NCBI GenBank assembly: GCA_016839955.1
Contig: JAEOTI010000401.1
Span: 1-6,190 of the forward strand
Direction: 5' to 3'
From: Candidatus Hodarchaeota archaeon
GTDB lineage: Archaea > Asgardarchaeota > Heimdallarchaeia > Hodarchaeales > YT1-057
DNA: 6,190 bases
Below are positions 1-5,774 of this stretch, in pieces (the first letter of the stretch is position 1; each line of letters starts with the position of its first letter). Both the position numbers and the translations under genes were made by a program. The notes beneath the pieces were generated by a model. That model saw nothing but the letters and a program-made list of their open reading frames with translations, did no database searches and was not told where the DNA came from.

Positions 1-297
1 GAAATAACAACTCCAGAAGAAAGCGAAAAAGATACTTCCCAAGAAAGATTAGGTTACACAATTATTCGTTTTTCAAGCCGTTTTGAAGCCTTACGAAAAC
101 AAAAAGTTGAAGAAGAAAAACTCCGGTCTCAATCTGACATCATGAAGACTGTCAAGGGTTTTCAAGCATATCTAGAACCATCTCCGGAATCTCGACTAAG
201 TTTTCGAGTGTTTAATCAAAATGATGCAAAATCCTTTCTTCATCAAGCCAGAGACGATGGATTTAATTTGAAGTTCATCGGAGCTAAAATTGTTTAA
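1..297 (+). CDS. C-terminal part of an unrecognised protein
   Basis: Frame 1 is open from the first base of the window to a TAA at 295-297, giving the last 98 residues of a protein whose start lies outside. I do not recognise a family. The first 15 or so residues are acidic and polar and look like a linker. Next come a short hydrophobic strand (GYTIIRF, about residues 18-24), a highly charged predicted helix rich in Lys, Glu and Arg (about 25-52), and a compact tail of alternating strand and helix ending in LKFIGAKIV. That is consistent with a small alpha/beta domain at the C terminus. No catalytic motif, membrane segment or metal-binding cluster is visible. It is co-directional with the asparaginyl-tRNA synthetase gene 66 bp downstream, so co-transcription is possible but not shown. 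That this is a real gene rests on the long open frame, ordinary codon use and protein-like composition. Confidence 0.68.
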   Translation, partial: EITTPEESEKDTSQERLGYTIIRFSSRFEALRKQKVEEEKLRSQSDIMKTVKGFQAYLEPSPESRLSFRVFNQNDAKSFLHQARDDGFNLKFIGAKIV

Positions 298-363
298 ATA
301 CAATTTAATGACGCTTTTCTTGACCATTTGTAAAAGGAATTCAAATCTTTTCTTTCTAATTGC
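298..363 (+). promoter_or_regulatory. Leader region of asnS with TATA-like boxes, no Shine-Dalgarno
   Basis: Two AT-rich boxes could serve as an archaeal TATA element for the synthetase gene. One is TTTAAATA at 293-300, overlapping the upstream stop codon. The other is TTTGTAAAA at 327-335, centred about 33 bp before the GTG start. The second spacing would place the transcript start within a few bases of the start codon, so the mRNA would be leaderless or nearly so. That fits the absence of any purine-rich ribosome binding site in the last 20 bases. The pyrimidine-rich tract at 346-357 (TCTTTTCTTTCT) could instead end transcription of the upstream gene, since archaeal termination often uses T-rich stretches. 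Both roles are inferred from sequence alone. Confidence 0.35.
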
Positions 364-1677
364 GTGGTTGACTTGACAATAATCTCTATTAAAGAATTAG
401 ACTCCTCAATGGATAGCGTAAAAGTTCGTGGCTGGATACACCATATCAGAAAGCAAGGAAAACTATATTTTCTCGTTTTGAGAGACTCATCTGGGTTAGT
501 TCAAACCGTTCTCAAACCGGGTCTCACTGAGGAGTCATCACTTCAAAAAATGCAAGATTTAACAAGAGAAAGTGTGGTAGAACTTGAAGGAAAACCTCGA
601 GAGGATCAACGAGCTCCATATGCACAAATAGAAATTCAAACATCTTCCTTAAACGTAATTTCTTATTCTTCACCTGATATTGAACATGAAATACGCCCTG
701 ATTCAGGAGTCGATATCCTTTTAGATAAAAGATATCTTGTTCTCCGAGGAGAAAAAACAAGGAATATTCTACACTTTCGTGCCTCAGCATTAAGAGCATT
801 TCGAGAATATTATTTCTCAAAAAATATTATTGAAGTGACTCCTCCTACGATTGTCCAAACTGAAGTTGAAGGAGGATCCACTCTTTTCAAATTGAATTAT
901 TTTGGTGAAAACGCATACTTAACTCAATCAAGCCAACTATATTTAGAAACCGTCCTTCCTGCACTAGGTGATTGTTATTGTCTGATTTCATCCTATAGGG
1001 CAGAAAAATCTCGAACTAGACGACATTTAACTGAATATTCTCATCTTGAAGGGGAACTGGCTTTTTGCGATTTCAAATGTCTCCTTGAACATCTTGAGGA
1101 TCTAATTGTATCTGTGGCTGATGATCTCTATTCTAAACATCAAGAACTCATCCTATCATTTAATCCTGATTTCACAGTTCCGAAAAGACCATTTAAACAA
1201 ATATCTTATGCAAAAATGATTAATCTTCTGGAGAAAGAAGGAATTTCAAAACCTGATGGCTCTTTTTATGAGTATGGGGACGATGTTCCTGAAGAACCAG
1301 AAAGGACACTTGTGGATCGTCTTGGAGAACCATTTTTCCTTACATACTTTCCCAAAAATATGAAAGCATTCTATATGCCCCCGACTGAAGAAGATCCTGA
1401 CGTAACATATAGTGCAGATTTGCTTCTTCCACATGTTGGAGAGACAATAGGAGCAAGTCAACGAATTCATGATTATGAATTATTGAAACAGCGTATAGAT
1501 GACTTTGGTCTTAACCCTGATCCATTTTACTGGTATTTGGACATCCGTAAATATGGTACAGTACCTCATTCAGGTTATGGACTTGGGATTGAACGTTTTA
1601 TTCAATGGTTGTTGAATTTAGACCATATACGTGATGCTTGCCTATACCCGCGTCTTATCAATCGAGTGAAACCATAG
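364..1677 (+). CDS. asnS: Asparaginyl-tRNA synthetase, archaeal/eukaryotic type (class IIb)
   Basis: This cytoplasmic enzyme charges tRNA(Asn) with asparagine using ATP. The 437-residue length is normal for archaeal members. Residues about 17-105 form the anticodon-binding OB fold (VKVRGWIHHIRKQGKLYFLVLRD region), and residues about 120-437 the class II catalytic domain. Motif 1 ends near P160-P161. Motif 2 is SYRAEKSRTRRHLTE (210-224), and motif 3 is GYGLGIERF (404-412). The SRTRRHL signature marks asparaginyl enzymes; archaeal aspartyl enzymes, as I recall them, carry HxT there. Several stretches, including PALGDCYC (199-206), KRPF near 274, the PDGSFYEYGDD segment (297-307) and the CLYPR end, resemble eukaryotic cytoplasmic AsnRS more than bacterial AsnRS. 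The usual GEIIGGSQR loop reads GETIGASQR (359-367), an oddity near the amino-acid site. The GTG start is the first possible one after an in-frame TAA at 331 and has no Shine-Dalgarno. It converges with the acetyltransferase gene, with 1 bp between the stops. Confidence 0.96.
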   Translation: MVDLTIISIKELDSSMDSVKVRGWIHHIRKQGKLYFLVLRDSSGLVQTVLKPGLTEESSLQKMQDLTRESVVELEGKPREDQRAPYAQIEIQTSSLNVISYSSPDIEHEIRPDSGVDILLDKRYLVLRGEKTRNILHFRASALRAFREYYFSKNIIEVTPPTIVQTEVEGGSTLFKLNYFGENAYLTQSSQLYLETVLPALGDCYCLISSYRAEKSRTRRHLTEYSHLEGELAFCDFKCLLEHLEDLIVSVADDLYSKHQELILSFNPDFTVPKRPFKQISYAKMINLLEKEGISKPDGSFYEYGDDVPEEPERTLVDRLGEPFFLTYFPKNMKAFYMPPTEEDPDVTYSADLLLPHVGETIGASQRIHDYELLKQRIDDFGLNPDPFYWYLDIRKYGTVPHSGYGLGIERFIQWLLNLDHIRDACLYPRLINRVKP

Positions 1678-1678
1678 A

Positions 1679-2548
1679 TCAAACACGGGATCGCAATCGG
1701 TCAATGATAGACACACCATTTTCATAGAAACTCGTCATTCCAATTTTTGAATACCCTAATCCCTCGTATATTGATAGTGCTGGAACGTTATCTTCATCTG
1801 TCTCAAGAATTGGTAATAATTCTCTCCTCAATACTTCTGCGGTCCAAAAGGAGACAACTGCAGTGCTATAACCTTTTCCACGAAATTCCTTTAATGTGTG
1901 AACTCCACCCAATACAGTAAATCCTTCACCAACTGAATTGGATCGAGCTACACTAATAATAATTTCGTTATCTAAGAATCCCATTACTCTGGCGTGAGTT
2001 TTAGAAGTTTTTAGAAATGAGTTTGGATTTCGATTACCGTAATAATTAGCTAGTGCTAAAATATCTTCTTTTGAGGAAGCTAATCGGATAGTCAGTTCTG
2101 AAGGTGGTTTCTGAGGCCTGAATGAGCTTTTTTCATTCATCCAGAACGCAATATTGTTGATTTTGTCTGAATACGCAAATTCTTTTTCAAATTTTGTATT
2201 CCAATTTGATGAAATTCTAATGAAAAAGCGACCTGAGTTTAATTTTTCATGTAGTAACCAAAAAACGTTCTGAATTCCACCAAGTGGTACAAAAATTTCA
2301 TCTCTATGAAGTAAAACAGCTTTAATCTCACTGGAAGTCCTAAGAATAGATATTTCAAAATCTTGTGGGTAGTTAACAATATCACCAAGGATGTAAGCAG
2401 CATTCAGAGCATTTTGTAGATTTGGGGGAATTAAGAAATCAAGACAAAATTTTGTAATTTCGGATATTTCTTTCCTTGATAAATCCACAATTAAACGAAA
2501 GTCGCTTATAACACAATTTTTTCCTTGGAAAGACCTTTCTTTCGACAA
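1679..2548 (-). CDS. GNAT-family N-acetyltransferase with an uncharacterised N-terminal domain
   Basis: The protein has 289 residues. The C-terminal part (about 152-289) is a GNAT fold that would transfer an acetyl group from acetyl-CoA to an amine, substrate unknown. Motif A is visible as a strand LGGVHTL (213-219) followed by the pyrophosphate loop EFRGKGYSTA (221-230). Motif B appears as NVPALSIYEGLGY (254-266), where the Asn and Tyr positions are typical of the family. This end resembles the FR47-like subgroup. The first 150 residues match no motif I know. They could be a degenerate second GNAT half, since double-GNAT proteins of about this size exist, but this is inference. The TTG start at 2548-2546 is supported by GGAGAG 9 nt upstream, and no ATG or GTG occurs in frame before the preceding stop. 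No signal peptide or membrane segment is seen. It lies downstream of the small membrane protein gene and may be in the same transcription unit. Confidence 0.88.
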   Translation of the reverse strand: MSKERSFQGKNCVISDFRLIVDLSRKEISEITKFCLDFLIPPNLQNALNAAYILGDIVNYPQDFEISILRTSSEIKAVLLHRDEIFVPLGGIQNVFWLLHEKLNSGRFFIRISSNWNTKFEKEFAYSDKINNIAFWMNEKSSFRPQKPPSELTIRLASSKEDILALANYYGNRNPNSFLKTSKTHARVMGFLDNEIIISVARSNSVGEGFTVLGGVHTLKEFRGKGYSTAVVSFWTAEVLRRELLPILETDEDNVPALSIYEGLGYSKIGMTSFYENGVSIIDRLRSRV

Positions 2549-2607
2549 CTTTGAGATCTCTCCAAAGAGAATGAATAACGAATAGTAACTAATCCATTAT
2601 TAAATTA
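2549..2607 (-). promoter_or_regulatory. Probable promoter and ribosome binding site of the acetyltransferase gene
   Basis: Reading the minus strand, a TATA-like TTTAATAAT lies at 2604-2596, partly over the stop codon of the small membrane protein gene. About 25 nt downstream would put the transcript start near 2574. That leaves a leader of about 26 nt containing GGAGAG at 2563-2558, 9 nt before the TTG start. The spacing fits an archaeal promoter with a Shine-Dalgarno leader. Read-through from the upstream gene is equally possible. Confidence 0.4.
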
Positions 2608-2814
2608 GTCTTTTTCTTTTTTAGTGTCTTCTTTAGCTATATCTGATACCGTACGGGATGCTGCTCTAGCTGAAATATCAGAGGCTTCTTTTGTTACTTT
2701 TTTGGCAGCTCCTTTGAGTTTCTTACGACCTTCTTCAGTCCCAACTAAGGCTGCAGTGGCAACTGCACCTGCTACAACCGCTCCTGCAACAACTTTTTTC
2801 TTTTTACTTACCAT
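2605..2814 (-). CDS. Small single-helix membrane protein, YtxH-like
   Basis: I chose the ATG at 2814-2812, which gives 69 residues. GGAG at 2826-2823 sits 8 nt before it, whereas the more upstream in-frame ATG at 2850, overlapping the stop of the preceding gene, has no ribosome binding site. The protein opens MVSKKKK, followed by a Gly/Ala/Val-rich hydrophobic stretch of about 18 residues (about 8-25). A long charged, probably amphipathic helix rich in Lys, Glu and Ala follows, with a very hydrophilic tail ending KEDTKKEKD. A basic N terminus, one small-residue helix, then a GTEEGRKKLKG segment leading into a Lys/Glu/Ala-rich helix recalls YtxH-like envelope or stress proteins, though the match is by pattern only. 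It is probably membrane-anchored with the charged tail in the cytoplasm, following the positive-inside rule. Its function is unknown. It lies between the DUF255 gene and the acetyltransferase gene on the same strand. The opposite strand is also open here but looks like a mirror of this gene. Confidence 0.72.
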   Translation of the reverse strand: MVSKKKKVVAGAVVAGAVATAALVGTEEGRKKLKGAAKKVTKEASDISARAASRTVSDIAKEDTKKEKD

Positions 2815-2826
2815 TTCCTCTTCTCC
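2815..2826 (-). promoter_or_regulatory. Shine-Dalgarno that sets the start of the small membrane protein
   Basis: On the minus strand the bases just before the ATG at 2814 read GGAGAAGAGGAA. The GGAG core is 8 nt from the ATG, a standard spacing, and the whole stretch is purine-rich. No such signal precedes the alternative ATG at 2850. This is the main reason for the 69-residue rather than the 81-residue form. Confidence 0.6.
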
Positions 2827-2841
2827 AATGATATTTATTCT

Positions 2842-2873
2842 AATAATCATTATTCATTAAGATTATTAATAAT
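2842..2873. repeat. Two adjacent AT-only palindromes at a gene junction
   Basis: Plus-strand bases 2842-2854 read AATAAT, C, ATTATT, a perfect dyad around one central base. Bases 2862-2873 read ATTATTAATAAT, a perfect 12-bp palindrome. The second lies in the last codons of the DUF255 gene and the first spans its stop codon. On the minus strand the block is about 30-60 nt upstream of the small membrane protein start, where a TATA element or a regulator site for that gene could lie. In AT-rich DNA such palindromes can also arise by chance. Confidence 0.4.
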
Positions 2874-4907
2874 ATTCTGCTCAAGGACAACTTTAAGTGC
2901 GTCTTTAAACTCAATTAAGGATTCGATTGGTTTAGAACACGTAAAACTATGACAGATTAAAGCATGGGGTTTTGAAGATGTTACTGGTGCTGGAGTAGAA
3001 GAAGAAGGTGAAATGACTTGCCAGGGAATGTAAATTGAATGTAGATAATCTATAATCTCTATAAGATTAGGATTCGTTAGATCCCCATGAAATGAAATTT
3101 CTAGTGGTTTGTGAATGAATAAATCAAGAGCTTGTAGATACGCACCATAAAATATGGTATTTGATGTCTTTACTTCTTCTAAAAACATAGAGATTATCTT
3201 TTCATTAAGATTCAGAAGCTCAATATCATTTAGTATGATTGCTAATTGTGAAAAGCATTCTGATAGAACTCCTGTTGCGGAAGGCGAAGCATTATCTGCT
3301 GCTCCCTTTATACGAGAAAGGGTGTCTTTTTGAAGCTTAGAGACAAAATAGACTCCTCCATCGTTATTGTCCCAGAAATCCTCAATTATAATTTTCAAAA
3401 GTTGCTTTCCAACTTCTAAATATCTTTTTATAGGATCTACTGAATATAAATCAAGTGTGGCTTTTAGAAAATACGCATAATCATCTAAGAATCCTATTAT
3501 CCTTGCTTTACCTTCAGTATAGGAATGAAATAAGATAGGTGGATTCCAAAGTTGTGTTATAACAAATTCAAATGCTTTTTGAGCTGTTTCTAAATAGTTT
3601 TGAGCTTTCGTAACTCGGTATCCATAACAAAATGCGGATATCGTTAGACTTGTGAGATTCGTGAGTATTTTATCATCACGGGCTGGTCTTTCTCTTAATT
3701 CTCTGTATTTCAATAATTTAACCTTTAGTGATTCCAAAATTATATTTACTTCATCTGGAGCGAGATCAAATTCTTCAGCGATCTCTTGAGGACTTTTTGT
3801 TATTATTAATGTATTTTCTTGGTTTTTTGGATCAATTGAATAATATGAAGCAGCTATTTCTTGTTTTAATTCTGATTCAAGTGCTTTCTCAATGTCCCTC
3901 GAACTCCAACTATAGTACCTTCCTTCAACCCCCTCAGAATCTGCATCTTCCGCAGTAAAAAAACCATTAGTCGAACTAATGAGCCGTTGTGTAATATAAT
4001 CGAGAGTACGAATTCCTATATCTTTATAAAAAGAATCATTCGTTATCTGAAAAAACTGAAAATAAACTACAGCTAATTGAGCATTATCATAAAGCATTTT
4101 CTCGAAATGAGGGACTTTCCATTCATTATCAACAGAATATCGATGGAAACCTCCCTCTAAATGGTCATGAATCCCACCATTTGCCAATTTTCGAAGAGTA
4201 AGTTTAAGAAATTGAAGAATTGATCCTTTTCTTCCTGGGTCTGTAAAAGCTAAAGCTCTGATTAGAAAAGATAGAGTTGGGGTAGTTGGAAACTTTGGCT
4301 GTCTCCCAAATCCACCATGAGTGTAATCAGCATGTTGTATGATGTTGTCAATCGCATCTATCAAGATTTGTTCTTCGATTTCATATGAATCATCCATTAT
4401 TTTTGTAAGACTGTTCTCAATCGCATTCTGGATATTTTTAGCGTTCTCAGCGATTTCAGTCTTTTTTCTCTCATAAGCTCTGTGAACATTTATTATTACT
4501 TCAGGGAAACTTGGAATCCCGAATCGGGGTTCTGGAGGAAAATATGTTCCCGAAAATACAATTTCTTTATCAGGGGTCAAAAAAATTGAAAGTGGCCAAC
4601 CACCAGAGCGTCCCATTAGTTGATTTGCTGTTTGGTAAAATTGATCGATATCAGGTCTTTCTTCCCGATCTACTTTTATTGAAATATAACGATTGTTTAA
4701 TGCTTCTGCAATATCAGGGTCTTGAAATGACTCATGCTGAAGCACGTGGCACCAGTGACAAGTGAAGTATCCCACGCTTAGAAATACTAACTTCTTCTCT
4801 TTCCGAGCTTGTTTGAATGCTCGTTCTGACCAAGGGACCCATTCAACTGGATCATTGGCATGTTGCTTGAGATAAGGAGAAGTTTCATCTATCAACGCGT
4901 TTGTCAA
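2850..4907 (-). CDS. DUF255 / YyaL / SPATA20-type thioredoxin-domain protein
   Basis: With the TTG at 4907-4905 the protein has 685 residues, normal for the family. The start reads [16 protein letters not shown], matching the usual beginning of these proteins, and AGGA lies 7 nt upstream. A TTG at 4949 would add 14 residues with no visible ribosome binding site. Residues about 1-165 form a thioredoxin-like domain with an intact CHWCH motif (C50, C53), then VDREERPD and [12 protein letters not shown], all family hallmarks. The rest is an alpha/alpha barrel related to sugar epimerase and glycosidase folds, with [13 protein letters not shown] (about 248-260) and [14 protein letters not shown] (about 265-278). 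Near the C terminus, a Ser/Pro/Thr-rich stretch (about 633-645) precedes ICHSFTC (651-657), a two-cysteine segment seen in the family. The biochemical function is unsettled, with redox or sugar-related roles suggested by the folds only. No export signal is seen, so it is probably cytoplasmic. The stop abuts the small membrane protein gene. Confidence 0.94.
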   Translation of the reverse strand: MTNALIDETSPYLKQHANDPVEWVPWSERAFKQARKEKKLVFLSVGYFTCHWCHVLQHESFQDPDIAEALNNRYISIKVDREERPDIDQFYQTANQLMGRSGGWPLSIFLTPDKEIVFSGTYFPPEPRFGIPSFPEVIINVHRAYERKKTEIAENAKNIQNAIENSLTKIMDDSYEIEEQILIDAIDNIIQHADYTHGGFGRQPKFPTTPTLSFLIRALAFTDPGRKGSILQFLKLTLRKLANGGIHDHLEGGFHRYSVDNEWKVPHFEKMLYDNAQLAVVYFQFFQITNDSFYKDIGIRTLDYITQRLISSTNGFFTAEDADSEGVEGRYYSWSSRDIEKALESELKQEIAASYYSIDPKNQENTLIITKSPQEIAEEFDLAPDEVNIILESLKVKLLKYRELRERPARDDKILTNLTSLTISAFCYGYRVTKAQNYLETAQKAFEFVITQLWNPPILFHSYTEGKARIIGFLDDYAYFLKATLDLYSVDPIKRYLEVGKQLLKIIIEDFWDNNDGGVYFVSKLQKDTLSRIKGAADNASPSATGVLSECFSQLAIILNDIELLNLNEKIISMFLEEVKTSNTIFYGAYLQALDLFIHKPLEISFHGDLTNPNLIEIIDYLHSIYIPWQVISPSSSTPAPVTSSKPHALICHSFTCSKPIESLIEFKDALKVVLEQNIINNLNE

Positions 4908-4946
4908 TTTCAATTCCTGAAATATCTCTAATGAATTTATTTTAAA
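4908..4946 (-). promoter_or_regulatory. Start-proximal signals of the DUF255 gene
   Basis: On the minus strand TTTAAAATAAAT at 4946-4935 is a good TATA-like box. It sits inside the 14-codon extension that a start at 4949 would require. About 25 nt downstream falls near 4916, a few bases before the TTG at 4907. AGGA at 4918-4915 is 7 nt before that TTG. The box and the AGGA cannot both be fully used, because transcription would start about at the AGGA. Either way, both favour 4907 over 4949. Another TATA-like box lies farther upstream, at 5017-5008. Confidence 0.4.
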
Positions 4947-4949
4947 CAA

Positions 4950-5040
4950 GTTAATTGATGTGGCAGTTTAATGGCAGCAACAAGAAACTTAGAAGAAGAA
5001 GCGACCCAAATATTAAACATTAAAACTTAAGGTCATAAAA
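4950..5040. promoter_or_regulatory. Divergent intergenic region between the DUF255 and O-methyltransferase genes
   Basis: This region separates two divergently transcribed genes and must hold at least one promoter. AAATATTAAA at 5008-5017 is the strongest AT box. Read on the minus strand it is TTTAATATTT, placed to start DUF255 transcripts near 4990. Read on the plus strand it would start transcripts almost at the O-methyltransferase ATG. AAGG at 5029-5032, 8 nt before that ATG, is a good ribosome binding site and argues for a start farther upstream, perhaps from TTTAATGG at 4967-4974. A 19-codon frame (ATG 4971, TAA 5028-5030) is also present but is short enough to be chance. Confidence 0.45.
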
Positions 5041-5670
5041 ATGAGTGATTATATTCTAAAACCAGGGATTCATGACTATTTAGACTCCTTATTACCGAAA
5101 AGAGAAAATTATTTCTTAGAACTAGAAAAATACGCAGAAAAAGAAGACTTTCCAATTGTAGGACCCCTTGTAGGGAATATCCTATTGCAGTATGCTCAGT
5201 TAATTAATGCTCGTAGAATTCTAGAGCTTGGGTCTGGGTTTGGCTATTCCGCTCTCTGGTTTGCAAAGGCATCTCCCGATGAAATTATTTGTACAGACCT
5301 TACCCAAAATAATATCCAAAGAGCAATGGTATATTTTGATAAAGTAGGAATAAAGGATAAAATACAGTTCATGGAAGGAGATGGTTTGGAAATTCTTCGA
5401 AAAGTTGAAGGAGAGTTTGATATAATCTTTAACGATATCGAGAAAGAAGATTATCCATCCGTTTTCAAAGAGGCTGTCCCCCGACTTCGGAAGGGGGGAT
5501 TATTGATAACTGATAATGTTTTATGGGATGGAAAAGTCGTTGATTCTTCTCCTACCGAAGAAACTACGATTGGAGTAAAAGAGTACAATCGATTAACCTT
5601 TTCAGACCCACGGGTTTTATCTGTGATTATTCCTATCCGGGATGGACTTGGTGTCTCAATAAAATTATGA
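5041..5670 (+). CDS. SAM-dependent O-methyltransferase, family 3 (COMT/YrrM-like)
   Basis: The 209-residue length is typical of the class I, metal-dependent O-methyltransferase family (Pfam Methyltransf_3), which transfers a methyl group from S-adenosylmethionine to a hydroxyl. The SAM-binding loop is RRILELGSGFGYSALWFA (58-75), followed by an acidic residue at the second strand end (D86 in ICTDLTQNN). GDGLEIL (113-119) and FDIIFNDIEKEDYP (126-139) follow. D132, together with D158 and N159 in ITDNVLWDGKV, fits the three metal ligands of the family. The end PIRDGLGVSIK (198-208) matches the usual conserved PxxDGL tail. The FNDIEK form, rather than the common FIDADK, points to a distinct subgroup. 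The substrate is unknown; bacterial relatives act on small molecules or on tRNA wobble uridine, and neither can be assumed here. The ATG start has AAGG 8 nt upstream. It is probably cytosolic. It is divergent from the DUF255 gene and is followed after about 100 bp by a co-directional phosphoesterase gene. Confidence 0.93.
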   Translation: MSDYILKPGIHDYLDSLLPKRENYFLELEKYAEKEDFPIVGPLVGNILLQYAQLINARRILELGSGFGYSALWFAKASPDEIICTDLTQNNIQRAMVYFDKVGIKDKIQFMEGDGLEILRKVEGEFDIIFNDIEKEDYPSVFKEAVPRLRKGGLLITDNVLWDGKVVDSSPTEETTIGVKEYNRLTFSDPRVLSVIIPIRDGLGVSIKL

Positions 5671-5774
5671 AATATCAAAAAAAAATATTTTCGTCGAAAT
5701 TACTAAATTCTAATAAGAAATCATATCTAATATCCTTCAGATACTGAAAACTTCTTGGATACTCGGTGTTCTAT
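5671..5774 (+). other. Intergenic region before the phosphoesterase gene
   Basis: Just after the methyltransferase stop, AAATAT (5670-5675) and ATATTT (5685-5690) could form a six-pair A/U stem around an A-rich loop. It ends in a run of four T, a weak terminator-like element at best. TTTCGTCGAAA at 5689-5699 is a short dyad. GGTG at 5765-5768 lies 6 nt before the TTG start of the next gene and could act as its ribosome binding site. No clear TATA box stands out; the AT-rich TCATATCTAATATC around 5720-5733 is the best candidate. Confidence 0.3.

Noticed and set aside
314..336. CTTTT...AAAAG inverted repeat upstream of AsnRS
   Set aside because: It has five A/T-rich pairs around a loop of about 14 bases, too weak to support a hairpin terminator or riboswitch.
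524..820. Open minus-strand frame of 98 codons
   Set aside because: It lies entirely inside the AsnRS gene, whose OB fold and first catalytic motif are unmistakable. Its translation has no protein-like pattern.
1246..1470. Open minus-strand frame of 74 codons
   Set aside because: It is antisense to the conserved AsnRS catalytic domain and has an odd Cys/Phe/Ile-rich composition without motifs.
2624..2860. Open plus-strand frame of 78 codons opposite the small membrane protein
   Set aside because: Its Ala/Thr/Pro-rich and poly-Phe/Ile composition mirrors the Lys- and Ala-rich codons of the minus-strand gene. The minus-strand version has a ribosome binding site and a sensible membrane-protein design.
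3728..3958. Open plus-strand frame of 76 codons
   Set aside because: It is antisense to the barrel of the DUF255 protein, is Leu/Gln-rich, and has no motif.
4511..4765. Open plus-strand frame of 84 codons
   Set aside because: It is antisense to the thioredoxin domain, including the bases coding for the conserved GGWPL segment, and has no support of its own.
5451..5678. Open minus-strand frame of 75 codons
   Set aside because: It is antisense to the conserved C-terminal half of the O-methyltransferase.
5689..5699. TTTCGTCGAAA dyad after the methyltransferase gene
   Set aside because: It has only five base pairs per arm around one base, too short and isolated to call an operator or terminator.
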